Notes: generated by a model from the sequence alone, not told the origin. DNA of 64,000 bases from Molossus alvarezi (GCA_037176705.1 CM073890.1:96462591-96526590), one strand, 5' to 3'; positions 9,838 through 22,215 are shown, counted from the first letter of the stretch. Numbers and translations are program-made.

Positions 9838-9993
9838 TCAATGTGAAAGGTACACATCAAGTGGCTGCCACCCACATGACCAACCAGGGCCCGGACAAAC
9901 TACAACCGAGGTACGCGCCTTTAGCAGGAACCAAACCCGGGTCTCTCTGGACCGCAGGCCGATGCTCTAACCACTGAGCAAAACCGGCCAGGG
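9753..9993 (-). mobile_element. VES-related SINE (type B)
   Basis: Minus-strand SINE with the full type B tail (CTCCTCACCTGAGGACATTT on the plus strand), a (GA) linker at about 9,807-9,832, the body motif GGACAAACTACAACCGAGG, and a head ending AAACCGGCCAGGG. No target-site duplication can be read because the left flank is the TA microsatellite. Confidence 0.92.
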
Positions 9994-10139
9994 TGATTTT
10001 TTTTACTCCTGATGACCATCAACTCATATGAAACAGGAAGAGTGTTGGATTTTTAGTCTGACGCAAATACTTCCAAATTCTGGCTCAGTCATTTTCTACC
10101 TGTAACACTGGACAATTTATGTGATTTTTGAGGTAGCTA

Positions 10140-10613
10140 GTCTTCAGGTGGCTCCCACTCTTCCCCCATTCATACCCTTGAAGGGTCCCCTCACCCAGTG
10201 TATTAGGATTGGTCTGTGTGACCAATGGCTCATGACAGAAGTGACGGTCCGTCACTTCCAAGATTAAGTTCTCTCAAGTTTCTCCCTCTAGAACAGTCCA
10301 GCTGCCACAGCTTCAGGACCCTGAGGCAACACTGGAGAGGTTCATATTATTAGGAACTAAGATCCTTACTCCAGCTTCTGTGAGACGCAGACCTGCCCGT
10401 GACCACAGCGGTGAACTAGGAAGGTAATCCTCCTGCGTCAAGATGAGGCTACCCCAGCCAGCAGCTTGACTCCACCCCCCTGAGCCCCTTCACCAGAACC
10501 ACCGAGCTCTGCTGCTCCCGGAGTCCTGACTCATGAAACAATGAGAATAATGTTTCTTATTTTAAGCTGCTAAATTTCTGAGTAATTGGTTATATAGCAA
10601 AAGGACTAATACA
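10140..10613 (+). mobile_element. MaLR-type LTR (MLT1-like), solo
   Basis: The 3' half shows the typical MaLR end: GAATAATGTTTCTTATTTTA, then AAGCTGCTAAATTTCTG, then TATATAGCAAAAGGACTAAT. Upstream, CTGTGTGACCAATGGCTC and the phrase around GACTCATGAAACAATGAGA also fit MLT1-like LTRs. It is a non-coding solo LTR of a non-autonomous relative of ERVL; no internal region is attached. Confidence 0.75.
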
Positions 10614-11407
10614 ACTTCTTTAAACTTCAACATCACAATCTACACATTGGGGATATAATTGGTTGTTGTGAGGATAATAAGACAGTGTATGTGAAACTGT
10701 CCAATGCAGTTTCTGCAACATACTAAGGACAGAGAAAAGTTAATTTCCCAAATATTGTGTGTTTGTGATCATTTTCACATTTCCCTTTCCAGAACTTCTT
10801 TTTATCTTACATTAGCACAAGGTTTTAAAATGTCCTTTCCCCTCTACTTTTCACTGGTGTGCAGCACATGTCATTGAACACAGTGGCTCTGTCACATTGC
10901 TTCAGCACTCCACTGCTCCGGGGATGGTCTTGTTAGCCATGGTCACCTGTGGTTAATAATGAATGTCTCTCCCAGAACGCTGAACTGTCGTGTCTGATGT
11001 GTCTTTTGGGGCTACCAACTTAATAAAATATTGCCCTATTGTAGTAAATAGCTCCCGTCTTCCTGCTAGAAAGCGTCTGGTGATTTTAGTCTACTCTACC
11101 TGGGGAGTACACCCCCATACTGAATCACTGATAGACGGGGTGCATGGCGGAGATGGCTGCCCGCCGCACACCCTGCGAGTTGGCAGTCTTACTTAGCCTG
11201 TTTCTCACCTTTGCTCTCTTCCACTGCTCCATCCCTTCCGATCACAGACTCGCGATCACAACCTCAAGTCTTCTCTGCTATTATCCCTTTTAATAAAGTA
11301 CTCTCTTATCTCTTGTCTCATATTACTTCTATACCTTAATGCATTCGGGCCAAAAAATGTGTGTATAAATGTATATATCACACATGTACGTGTGTGCATG
11401 CACATAA
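10614..11407. other. Unique sequence, no gene seen
   Basis: No repeat family recognised and no convincing frame. The section around 11,100-11,200 has a few CpG dinucleotides but is too short for a CpG island. Confidence 0.45.
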
Positions 11408-11432
11408 AGTGTGTGTGTGTGTGTGTGTGTGT
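11408..11432. repeat. (GT)n microsatellite
   Basis: About 12 GT units following a degenerate GTGTGTATAAATGTATATAT section, so the ancestral tract was longer. Confidence 0.9.
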
Positions 11433-11849
11433 TCTGTACAATTAGAATACTTTTTATTTTTCTTGGCCAATATAGCATGCGGGGAATAATATTTGGTTCA
11501 CAGTAGTGTCTTTCCTATCATTTGTTGCTGGATGCTCAGGGCCTGCTTCTTAGCCTCAAAGTAGGGTTTTGTTGCTGCTGCTGTTTTTTCAATGTTTAAG
11601 TTTGTTCTGCATCTGCAGTAGTTCCAAAAGTCTGAGGACTCTGAAATGCCAGTGTCTAGAGAGCAGAGATTTTTCTAAACTATGATTTATGGGTCCCAGG
11701 CTCTCTCACTGTAATTATCAATAAGCCCGGCTTCGTAACTGGTCCCTTTGCTCCCAGCCTGCTCTCCCCCACATACCGGTCAATCCTGTGTAATCTCGCA
11801 GATAGAGCTCATTAGAAATATGACATTCAGCAAATGAACGAAACACAGT
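11433..11849. other. Unique sequence
   Basis: No gene or repeat identified; it contains a GCTGCTGCTG triplet run near 11,572. Confidence 0.4.
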
Positions 11850-12000
11850 ATGACAACTCAGAGACATAATGCTGAGTGAGAAAAGCCAGAGACAACAGAA
11901 TACATACTGTATGAGTCTATTGATATAATGTTCATCAAAGTCCAAATGAAACTATTTTGTTCAGACATGTGTAATTAGAATAAACTATAAAGAAAGTAAA
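11850..12000 (+). mobile_element. Ancient L1M 3'-end fragment
   Basis: The phrases AATGCTGAGTGAGAAAAGCC, AGAATACATACTGTATGAGT and ATATAATGTTCATCAAAGT are the usual order in the 3' end of old mammalian L1M elements. Fragment only, no coding sequence. The similarity is from memory. Confidence 0.6.
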
Positions 12001-12079
12001 AAAGTTGTGGTTAGCCTTGACGGGGAGAGAACTGCACATTGACTGTGTTGCTGAATGGGGTTTGGGGGCAGGAAAGGTG

Positions 12080-12245
12080 ACACATTTTGTGGGGTCCAGT
12101 GCCAAAAGCAAATTCAGGGTCTCTTGTTCAAAGTTCATGAAGAATTTCAAGAGGCAACAGCAGAGCCTTAAGGCAGCCAGGGACCCTGCTAAGCTCCAGG
12201 CCCTGCACCACCGCCCAGTTTGTACCTCCATGAAGCCTTGGACCC
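12080..12245 (+). repeat. Possible ancient repeat fragment
   Basis: TCCAGTGCCAAAAGCAAATT, GTTCAAAGTTCATGAAGAAT and CATGAAGCCTTGGACCCG fit a dispersed placental repeat that I have seen but cannot name. A 98-codon frame on the opposite strand is a by-product. Confidence 0.35.
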
Positions 12246-12336
12246 GATTTTAGAATTTCTGGGGTTCTGCTAATGCTTTATTTATTTATTTTTAAGTTGG
12301 TATGAAGTGAAATAGTTAAATTTAACAAGGGAAGTT

Positions 12337-12359
12337 AAATACCCTTGATAAGGGTATTT
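12337..12359. other. Perfect short inverted repeat (hairpin)
   Basis: AAATACCCTT and its exact reverse complement AAGGGTATTT are separated by GAT, giving a 10 bp stem with a 3-base loop. No adjoining gene gives it an evident role. Confidence 0.85.
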
Positions 12360-12384
12360 GTTTCAGAAAAAGCCAAAAGTTGAA

Positions 12385-12500
12385 CATGGGCATAGACAGT
12401 AATGTGGTGAAGGTATAGGAGGGGCAGGGGCATGGTGCAGGGAGGCAAAGTGGGCGGGGGGGGGGGCTCTACAATAAGTCAACAATAAAAATGTTCAGCA
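12385..12500 (+). mobile_element. Probable old L1 3' UTR remnant with G-rich tract
   Basis: CATAGACAGTAATGTGGTGA is followed by a G-rich run (12,419-12,466) and CAACAATAAAAATG, the same order as the G-rich 3' UTR and AATAAA tail of the L1 fragments at 16,480 and 45,797. It is short and diverged, so the call is tentative. The G-tracts could form a quadruplex. Confidence 0.42.
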
Positions 12501-14372
12501 TTGATGATGTATATACTTTTCTTCACAACTTTCAAAAAATGTGCAACCCCCCACCCGCCCACCCCCGCAAATGGAATCGGACTGATCAGAGCACTTCCTG
12601 TCAACAACCTGTAAGATGGTTCCATGGACGAACATGTCCGCAGCCAGAAGCTTTCCCCGTATCTTCATTTCCTGCAGGCCCAGCTGAAGTGCCAGCTCAT
12701 CTGGGAAACCTCCTGGACTTCCTGCGCCAAGTGAACCATTTCCTTCCCTCTGCCCCCATCACACTCTCCCTCTGTCAGGGCACGTGCCTTCTCCCTCAAA
12801 GCAGAGTTCTTCGAGATTTGTTTTTTTCTGATGAACTTGAAATCTGGGGGAAGTAGTTCAGGCTTATTCATCCTTACATTTAGAATCCTATAGGGTGTTA
12901 AATAAATGGTTGTCGAACTTAATTCAAGTTATCCCCAATAAAAGTTATAACCCACTACAAAACTAAAACACTCAAAATTCCTACACAACGCAAGTTCTTA
13001 AACTATGCATCGATACAGGGTAACGAAAGTGCAAGTTCTGCAAACTAGGACGTGTTCACTGCTGAACATTTGAAATAGGCACCCAGTGTTTGCTGGTATC
13101 ACAGAACATTTGTTTGTTCCTCCTCTGAGATGAATCTCATAGCCAACTTTAATATGCTGCGAGGTACTTTCATGTAACAGACACCCTGGATACTATTTTG
13201 ATCAGAAACACATTTTAAGATATTTGCCCACTATTTTCTTTGATTTTTGTTGTTGTTGTTGTTGTCCTTGGCATATTTTCTCTCTCACTCACACTTTGGA
13301 TTTTTTTGATAAACATGTGACTTGGACATTTTCTTACGACAGACAGATGGGTGCCTTCTCTGGGTATTATTTCTAAAATGAAGAAAATGTTCTCTATTAC
13401 CAGCATCTGGGTGAGATTTGGAGTTCTGTCACTGATTTAAAATACGGACAGAAGTAATCATCTCTCTCCCACATAAGGTGTCTCTGCAAGTAATTTTTTC
13501 TATTTCTTTTTTTTTAAATTTTCTATGCCAAGCTTTGAAATCGCAAATGAAGTATGGGTTCAGAAAAAACCACTATATAAAACAGTATTTGGACATTTCT
13601 TTTCATCATTCATTTTTATGGATGTTCTCCAATCACACTACCCAGATGGCTAGGTTACAGTCTGCGGTAACATGAAAGCCTTTCATATATAAATAAAGCT
13701 CTGATGAATAGACTTCTAATGTATATACGAATAAGGATATGTTATTCATCTTTACACATAATTTCACTGCACCAAGCCTATTGACGTGAGTTATAACATT
13801 TGGCTGGCAAACATATGGTTACGTACTCAATAACATAGACTAGGGTGAAAACATTCAATGAAAAACGTCTACCATTTCTACAGGACAATTCATTTTAATT
13901 GACACAGAGATTTTTAAATGATTCTTCTCTTACTTTGCCGAGTAATCGTACACAAGGAAAAAAAAAATCAAGCTATCATTCTTTCAGAGACGATGACAGC
14001 AAGAGAATGTGAAATTCCATTAAAGGATTATTTATGCCATGTTTATGCGTCTCTTTTAAACATTTATCACCTAACCACTGGAGATCAATGACCACAAATG
14101 CAATAAAATGTGCATTTTTAAGGGCTTTATTCTTAAATATTGTATTCCTTAATAAAGCTCCATGTACAACATGAGGTGTCTGGGCTCTCGCTGTGTCAGG
14201 GTTTCTCGTGTGTCCTTCCCTCTGCCCGGGTGTTTTCCTTACATCTCTCCCCACAGCTGGCTTCGTCCCGTCCCCTGAGACGTCACCTCTGCAGAGAAGC
14301 CACCCGAAGCTCTAGTCAGTCACGGCGCTTCCTTCTCCCTGAATCATGCACCAGAACTGCCTGCAAAAGGCA
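12501..14372. other. Unique sequence, no gene seen
   Basis: A 121-codon plus-strand frame at 12,491-12,856 has no family resemblance. 13,200-14,150 is AT-rich with no frame above 70 codons. A (GTT)n run lies near 13,248-13,265. No repeat recognised. Confidence 0.45.
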
Positions 14373-14716
14373 CGTCTTGGTCCGTTTGTGCTGCTACCAC
14401 AAAACACCCCAGACGGAATGGCTTGTCAACAACAGAACTTAATTTGTCACAGTTGTGGAGCCCGAGAAGAGCAAGGGCCAGGCGCCACGTGCTCAGGCTC
14501 TGGAGAAGACTTTCTTGCAGGTCGCAGCCTGCGGACTTCTCGCTGTGTCCCCACGTGGAGGAGTGGACTAGGGCTGCGGGGATGTCGTTTGTGGGCTCGT
14601 TCAGGTTCACAGAGCCGCCTGCCTCGTGACCCAAGCACCTCCCCAAAGTTCCACTTCAAAACTGGGCATTAGGGTTTCACATGTGAATTTGGAGAGCCAC
14701 ACATATTCAGAGCACA
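14373..14716 (-). mobile_element. MaLR-type LTR (MLT1/MST-like), minus strand
   Basis: On the plus strand it starts CGTCTTGGTCCGTTTGTGCT and contains ACAGTTGTGGAGCCCGAGAA, TTCTCGCTGTGTCCCCACGT and TTAGGGTTTCACATGTGAAT, the reverse of the usual MaLR LTR order. It is relatively CpG-rich. The several 60-110 codon frames over it on both strands are accidental. Confidence 0.7.
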
Positions 14717-14729
14717 CTAGTGCATGTTT

Positions 14730-15032
14730 TTAGGCCAAACCTGACCCATCACTGTTGTTTTTGTTTTTTTTTTTTTAATATATCCCAAGAGAATTGTTTG
14801 AACTTTTTTTTTTAATTGTTAGAAGAAATAAAAAAATATTTCATGACGTGAAAATGAAAAGAAATTCAAATGTTAGTGTCTGTAAATAAAGTTTTATTAG
14901 GACATAGCTAAGTTATTCGTGTATGGCTGAGTTCAGGGTACAAGGATGGACTGGAATAGTTGCCATGGAGACCATCCCGGCCACATCAGTCTGTGTGACC
15001 CTTTGCAGGACAAGTGTGTCTGCCCCTGATGT
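14730..15032 (-). mobile_element. Ancient hAT (Charlie-like) transposon, interrupted
   Basis: Same family as 1,805-2,030, in the opposite orientation: GGCCAAACCTGACCCATCAC, then TGTAAATAAAGTTTTATTAG, then GTTGCCATGGAGACCATCCC, ending GTCTGCCCCTG. About 110 bases of A/T-rich sequence (about 14,765-14,877) interrupt the match, presumably a later insertion or local expansion. Confidence 0.65.
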
Positions 15033-16466
15033 AGGCTATGTCAGAATCCCACATGTTTCATTGCACGTATAAAATATATAATTATGTTTTTTAATTTATT
15101 AATTTACTTATAAGCCTAATGAAGAGGAAGACATTGTCTGTCTTCCTATGCCCAGATCAATAGGTATGTGGAAGTTAGTAAGAAGAGCTTAATAAAATAA
15201 ATCAATGGGATTAGAACCTCTGGGATGATTCGACTTACCTCATTTCTATATCCATTTATATAGGTGAGGCAGAATGCAAACCCCATTTATTACAATTGAG
15301 AGAAGGTATTTACAAGATTTTAAACCAGAAAGGCAGGTTCACAGATCAACAGCACTAGATGGTGACTTTAATTTTTATCTTGAGCTCTCAAACTTCTAGA
15401 TGACTCTATTTAGCTTCCAGAGTATGAGCGAGATGGGGGATTTCACTTCTGGATCAGATGTAAGCTTCCAGGGAAGTGGACCTCAGATTCCACGTCCAGC
15501 AAAATTCCTTGCCCTCCAGCAATGCTTTTCATTGATTATACTCTTTTGCTTCCTGACTCTCACACTTTCTCTATTATTTGGAGCTAATTTGTTTTCTAGC
15601 AATATCAGAGGTCTTGACTTTTTACCCATTTGCATCTCAACCCTAGAAATCAGCAGTAGTCTGTAGTACATATGTGTCTTAATCTGAATTAAGATTCAGG
15701 AGATTTCCTACATAGGTCTGAGTCTCCAGGGCCCCTTCCCCCCCAATTTTAAGTGGGGCATGAGCTATCATACATGCTAATGAGAATGTACTTAAGTGCC
15801 CCCACTTGGGCTGGGCACTGACGTGCCCCTTATTAACCTATAGAGTCCAGAGAGAATAGTGACCCTTGTACCAAGAAAACTCACTCGTCAGGAATCAGAG
15901 AAGAGCATCTCAGCATCACAGGTAGGAACTACTACTTTGTGAGGCAATTTCACAAAGAGACAAACTATACTCTCACATAATAATGACCTGAATATGGAGT
16001 TGACCCTGTTCTGGTGAAATCTGGCTGATGCGTTATAAACTTTGATCTGGAGCTGTGTTGGGGAGCAGGTCATGTTAAAGGAAGGCTAGAGCCTAATAAA
16101 CACAAGTGTTTTATTTAAATTTATTTAAACATATGGAATATTAGCTGGTCTACCTGGTGCTGTTAGGTGACTTGGTGGCCATGGTGTAATAAATGTATTT
16201 ATTGAGTTTTTTTATTGAGTTTTGCTGCATGTTCATAAAACCATGGTTTGTTTTCTCTGTGCATAGCAGCTCTTAATGCAAAGAACATGTCTACCTCCAA
16301 TGCTCAATAGGGAAGGAGTAGGGGGAGGTTCACCACCAACCTCTCCAAGAAGGTGACTGGCTATAAATTTGAATAAGCCTTAGGACCCTTAAAGTAAATT
16401 TCATGTATGCATGTAATAGAAACCAGACCATCCCAAATATAGTCTCCAAATTTCATAAAATAAATC
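15033..16466. other. Unique sequence, no gene seen
   Basis: AT-rich, no repeat recognised apart from short A/T runs. An 88-codon frame at 15,400-15,666 is hydrophobic but lacks any other evidence. Confidence 0.45.
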
Positions 16467-16479
16467 TGGCCAGTCATTT

Positions 16480-16754
16480 AAAAAGAATTTATCTTTATTG
16501 TTGAAAGTATTACAGATATCCCCCCTTTTTACTTCCATTGACCCCCTCCACCCTGCTCCCCCCACCCCAGGCCTTCACCGCTATGGTCTGTGTCCATAGG
16601 TTGTGCAATTATGCATATAAATTCTTTGGTTAATCTCTTTCCACCTTCCCTCTGAGAGTCGTTAGTCTGTTCCATGCTTCCATGTCTTGGATCTATTTTG
16701 TTCATTAAATTCCACATATAAGTGAGATCATGTGATATTTGTCCTTCTCTGACT
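16480..16754 (-). mobile_element. 5'-truncated L1 3' end, minus strand
   Basis: The plus strand reads AATTTATCTTTATTGTTGAA (tail), a pyrimidine-rich tract (the reverse of the G-rich 3' UTR), then TTCCACATATAAGTGAGATC, the canonical reverse of the L1 3' region. A perfect 13 bp target-site duplication, TGGCCAGTCATTT, lies at 16,467-16,479 and 16,755-16,767. It is therefore a classic truncated insertion, and the perfect duplication implies modest age. Confidence 0.93.
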
Positions 16755-16767
16755 TGGCCAGTCATTT

Positions 16768-17529
16768 CTGAATGATGGGTAACTGAGAGAATCTTTGATT
16801 TGTTTATATGCATCGTGTGGCTTTAGAGTTTGATCATCTAAAATCCATGAAAAGGCATGTATGTGCACTCAGGGTAGAGGAACTCTCTAGCCTCACTTCA
16901 GGGGTTCACACTTCTGCCCAGCGGACCATCTGGGATACTAGAGCAGGGAATTCTGGGATTGATTTCAAAGAAGGAAGGAGACTTGGCCACATTGTATATA
17001 GCTTCCTCTGGAGGAATTGATACGTTTACTCCTTGCAGACAGTGTGAATCACCTTTCCCCTTTTTCTTTAGCCTCCATGAGGGAAACTCAGAACTCAGCT
17101 TGAATCCTAAATGTTTTAATTGTTTAAAACCCGAGGGACTGCTTCCCTAGGTTCTAACTTGAGTGTCCTGGAAAGTGGGCATGTCATTCTGCCCCACTCT
17201 GAGTCCTCATCAGGAAACTGGTTTTCAAATCATTTTGGAACAGGGTTCTTCCAGTGGCCCCCTCGGGAGGGAGAAGTTCTGGGACAAGAGCTTGATGGCT
17301 CTTCCTCTCCCAGGTCCAAAAGCAACAACAGCGCCGCTCCAGCCCGTCTGCACCTGGAGAAGAAGACTTCCCTGGGACCACAATAAGTGGAATTTGAAAA
17401 CTCTTGTGCGCCATAATTTCTGAGGCCTCTTTCATCTTCAAAATCTTTTTGGATTAAGATGAGGTATCAGTCAACTATAACTGAAAATTTTTTTTAAAAA
17501 AATCCCTAAGTAAATGAAAAGGAAAAAGA
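16768..17529. other. Unique sequence, no gene seen
   Basis: Overlapping frames of 60-90 codons on both strands around 17,120-17,440 coincide with a slightly GC-richer patch. No repeat or exon signature. Confidence 0.4.
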
Positions 17530-17690
17530 AAAATATTAGGAATCAAAAGACCGGAATTCTAATCCCAGTTCTTCCAGTAACTTGCTATGTGATGTAGGAA
17601 GGCTTTTCTTCTAAGTTTCTCCTCTCTAAAGCTGTGGAATCAAACGCGGTGATTTTTATCTCTTCTTTCATTTGATTTTCCCACGTTTTT
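17530..17690 (+). mobile_element. MIR fragment (tRNA-derived ancient SINE)
   Basis: GGAATTCTAATCCCAGTTCT, TAACTTGCTATGTGATG and TCTCCTCTCTAAAGCTGTGG follow the MIR core order. Strongly diverged. Confidence 0.5.
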
Positions 17691-19611
17691 GTTCAGGGGG
17701 AAAGTGGCCTCAGCTCGAAGGATAATAGGGTGTGAAGAGAGGAAGACAACAATATTTTCTCTCTTGTTTTCTTTTCTGTTACTTAATGTCATGACTGGAT
17801 CCATTTCGAGAAAAGTAAACAGAAGAAAGGGTAAATAGAGGATTGGATAAGCAAAGACATGACATTTAAATACGGCATCATGCTGAAACTGTTTTATTTG
17901 CCCAACAGAAGTTTCATAAAAACGACCTGTGAGCTTCTGATAAAGGACTGAGTCAGACTAGGATTACCTCACACCACTGCAATTTTACTTGTTTATAACC
18001 ACACTGACTGCTGACCTGACAGAACACATTGGGGGTTTTCCTCCCTGCCAGCTTCCGCCTCAGTAATGCTTGGTCATGCTTTCCTGCTCCCGCCTCGGTT
18101 TCTGGGACAGGCAGCTGTGTGGCAAAGGCAATGGGCAGGGCAGTTTCACCAGAGCTCTTAGCAGCAGTTTCCTACAGTGAGCTTCATCCACTGTACCCTT
18201 AGGGCGACATTCTCATAAATTATGACACGGTGTCCAAAGGTTATCCCAAACTGTGTGCATACCTTCACTCACTTGAGAGCTCTTCCCAGCACCACAAGGA
18301 GGGGCATATTTTGGCTGCAGATGAAGTATAGGTCTTACAAAGGGAAAGCTATTGACTCGAGGGTTCTCAAGAGAGCCCTAGAGGTGCCCCGTAAGTATGT
18401 AGTGGCTCAGGAAAGGGGCCATGTGTAGAAGGAAAGGCCCTTAACAATGGCTTGTGTCGGTTACTACCTGGTCCACTCACATCCCCACACCCACTGGCAT
18501 TTGGAGTTCGATTTCAGGGCCTCTGCAGCCCTTTCCAACAGTGTTTAGTTCCTACTTTCTCGAATCACTTCCTGTTTGCACTAGAATCTGTCCCTACAGG
18601 ATACTACTTTGAAGGAGAGTTTCTTAGCTTTATGTGCATGTCCTCACCCTACTTCATCACCTTCTATGCCTTCTTTTTTGCATGTGACTTTCACCTCTAA
18701 TTCCTTGTCACCTGTGTCCTATCAGATCTCACTACCCTTCCACTGTCCCATAATCACACAAGAGAATCCCTTTACAATATTGGTGAAAGATAAGCTACTA
18801 TAGTCAGACTCATCCCATGGCAAAGGGGGGGGTGCTTTTCATAGACATCCGGTATTTGGAGGCTAGGGAGTGATTACAGAGGCAACCACTGGAAAGAAGT
18901 ATTTCAAAGGCGTTTATAAGCATTAATCATCAAGTTGAAGAAATAGAATAATATTTTTGTCTTCTACACATATACCTGCTCTGGATGGTCATACTAAGTC
19001 CCTGTCACATTTTCATTCCCTCGAAATTGTTCCTGAAGATGTACATTTAACCCAGTTGTTCAGCCAAGTACAATCTAGTTTTTTAACCAAGATGTTCATA
19101 GAACCCAGTTCTAAGTTAAAAAGAGAAAATTACCAGATTAATTTACATGAAAGGAATGTTACTTCCTTATTATTGGCTTGGGACCCTCATTTATTAGAAC
19201 ATCTAGTTGTAGATATTATATCTATTTTATGGCGTCAATTTGACCTGTAGTATTTCTAGAGTCTTATAAGAATGAATTCTGAAGTAAAAGTTATATAGTG
19301 TGAAACAGAATTATCTGCTTTAATTGTTTTAATTTAGGAGTAAATTTCCTGCTGAAAAAGTAAAACTTGTAAGAAATGTTAACGCTATAAACAGGAAGTG
19401 GTACAAAGGAAAAACTAATCAAAAATATACTTTGTGCTTTTATTTATAACATATTTCTTTTTAACTGTTTATACAAAGATATTAATAGTCTGCTGGGATA
19501 CTTTACTCATAGATATTCAATATGAACATTATTTAAACCATTACTTTGAAGTCCTGATCATTGTATTTATTTATTTATTGGCTTGGAAGAAAGGGCCCCC
19601 AATTTTTTTTT
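17691..19611. other. Unique sequence, no gene seen
   Basis: No recognisable repeat. Pyrimidine-rich sequence at 18,450-18,760 gives a few 60-80 codon frames without further support. A GGGGGGG run lies near 18,825. Confidence 0.45.
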
Positions 19612-19836
19612 ATCCTCACTCGACATTTTTCCATTTTTGTTCAGATCGAGTGGGAGGGAGGGAGAGAGAGAGAGAAACATTGACATGATAGGAACACATC
19701 AAATGGCTGCCTCCTGCACAACCCCCGGGGCCAGGGACAAACTGCAACTGAAGTCTGTGCCCTTAGTGGGAACCAATCTCGGGGGTCTCTGGACCGCGGG
19801 CCGACAATATAACCGCTGAGCCAAACCAACCAGAGC
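19612..19836 (-). mobile_element. VES-related SINE (type B)
   Basis: Minus-strand copy with the tail phrase ATCCTCACTCGACATTTTTC, GTTCAGATCGAGTGGGAGGG, the body GGGACAAACTGCAACTGAAG and a head ending AAACCAACCAGAGC. Several head changes suggest an older copy. Weak direct repeats (about CCAATTTTT / CCAAATTTTT) flank it. Confidence 0.9.
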
Positions 19837-22039
19837 ACCAAATTTTTCATATTAGGATATCTTCATCCAAAAGACTTTTAAATGCTGCTTCAATTAATCC
19901 TGTTTCAGCTTGCAGGTTAGTCAGAAAAGTTTCTAATAGTACTTCAAAGAGTGTGTCCCAAATTGAAAGGCAAAGCTTGCTTAGACAACAGACATAGGAA
20001 GACACTTTTGAGAAGAAGATATGCTAAATGTTTTCTCACCCAAATATAAAACTGTAGCACTTAACACTGACCCCATGATGCACTTGACGATTTTTTTCAT
20101 TAAGCAGGTATTGAATGAATGAATTCGCTCATTGGGACTGGTAAGCTCTATAGACACTAGAATCATTATTCATTAATTAGAGCTTCAACTTCTCTGCCTC
20201 CCTAACCCATCTTATCAGCTATTACTTTCCTAAACAGGCTCTTCTTCTATATTCCTCTCAACTGTACTTGACTTTGTCCTCTTGGCCACCAGGTCCAACT
20301 CTTCTCTCCTGCGATTTTATTATAGCAGCATGAGAGATATGATAGCTGTAAAGGGTGAGGAAGCAGATGAATGGACAGGGTTAGATACATAGCAAGAAAA
20401 TGTTAGAAAGACAATATTAAAACATTTATTTTTTTTTTTCTACTTTCGGTAGAATTCACATAGTATGGTTCTCCTTTTCAGGAAAATTTCTCCAATTTAT
20501 TCTATAATAGAACTGGAACTCAAATGAAATTAGAGCACTTTCCTAGATGAGAACAAGACAAGCCAACTAAAATCCAATAATCTCAACTAGGCAAATAGAG
20601 TTCAGACTAGAGGTTCACTACTGGGGATGGACTTCCCGAGAGAGGCATGAGGGAGCTTTCTGAGCATTGGACATGTTCTATATCCTAATCTGGGTGAGGG
20701 TCACATGGGTACGTACTGTCCACTTTCATGAAGAGGTCAACTCAGACAAGTTCAAATGACTATAATTGAGTTTATTTGGGAATAGCACAGAAATTGCATT
20801 TTAGGAAACACATGTTATGGTAAGCTACAGGTGAGTCTGCTGAGGGTTTGCAGTAAGCTGTATTTATGGGCAAGGAGTGCAAAAATGGGGAAGTGTGGCC
20901 AGAGTTCAAGCAGTAAATTAATTGGCTTGAGAATGGGGAGAGATTCCTTGTGGCTGTTTATGGATCAGGAGATAAGTCTTGGTCTGTGGCTATCGGGCAT
21001 TTGTGGGAAAGCAGTCGGTCAGTTCTCCAGGTCCATTCTTCAGAGAGTGCAGAGAGTCTCCATTTCACGTCCTCTAGTTCCATTTTAGATTGATCCTTTC
21101 TCATGAAATATGTAAAATCCACCAAGTTTCACACTTAAGATTGGGTACTTTACTATCAAGAAGCTATATCACATTCAAAATTATACACAAGAATATAATC
21201 AGTGTAAAATGAACCGTGAAGCTGAGACTCCTAAGCAGTTATGACAGTCTTATCAAAAGCAAAGGTTGGTGTAGTAATGACACCAAAAAAGAGAAGCACA
21301 CACCCTAAAATTTAAGAAAAACAACCTGAGATCCATAATGTGGTAGCATTTTCTGAACAATTTCTGATAGGATGATGGTTTCTAAGGAACCCTGATACTG
21401 GGGAGTAGAAATGAGACAGTCTACCATGCTCTGCCCAGAGATCTTACTCTTTTTAATTTGCACACTTGGCATTTTCACCCCTCATTCTAAATTAATAAAT
21501 TACTTTTCTGGTAGATACACCTCTTTTGATTCTGAATGGCTTCATGAACAGGTTTTTCTGAGTCTCCTTTTCACTTCAGTAGGCTCTATTCAAGTATCTA
21601 GGGTCATTGGACTAATTATAATTCCTGGACCCATAATGGCCTCACCCACCTATAGGTTCCAGTGTCCTGTTGGTCTTCCTAATGGAAATGCTAGGGTGGA
21701 AATCCTCTGGCTGAGGTTTGGAAAGAATGTGGGGGAAGGTAGACTATGTGGAATGTCATATCTTTCTATCTACAAGGTAGGAAACAGACATAACATTAAA
21801 TTGGTATTAAAACTGTAACTCTAAATTCACATTTTTCTTTAGTGAAGTCATAACGCAGCAGACACTAAATATGTTCCAAAACACTCACCGTACAACATTT
21901 GGAGGTTGGTCTTGCCTACTAAGAGAAATATAAAGAAAAGCATCTGGAAATAGGTGAAGATGGACTTCATTTTATTATGTTTAAAATGCAATGGTTAACA
22001 GATGTCCATTTTAAAGGATTTTGAAAATAGTAATTTTTT
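19837..22039. other. Unique sequence, no gene seen
   Basis: 20,750-21,080 and 21,400-21,820 hold the longest plus-strand frames of this part (85 and 135 codons). Neither has a recognisable domain, and both are consistent with chance. It could be an eroded LTR or other retroviral remnant, but I cannot support that. Confidence 0.4.
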
Positions 22040-22054
22040 AAGGACTGTGAGTTT

Positions 22055-22215
22055 GCCCTGGTTGGGTAGCTCAGTTGGTTAGAGCATCATCCTGGTACCC
22101 TCAGTTGTAGGTTTGATTCCTGGTCAGGGCACATGCAAGAATCAACCAATGAATATATGAGTAAGTGGAACAACAAATCAATCTGTCTCTCTCTCTCTCT
22201 CAAATCAATCAATAA

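Noticed and set aside
14250..14660. CpG island or promoter
   Set aside because: The higher CpG content coincides with a MaLR LTR and does not extend over a usual island length; no exon follows.
21411..21818. 135-codon plus-strand frame as a possible gene
   Set aside because: No domain, no splice or promoter context, and its length is within chance for 64 kb in six frames.
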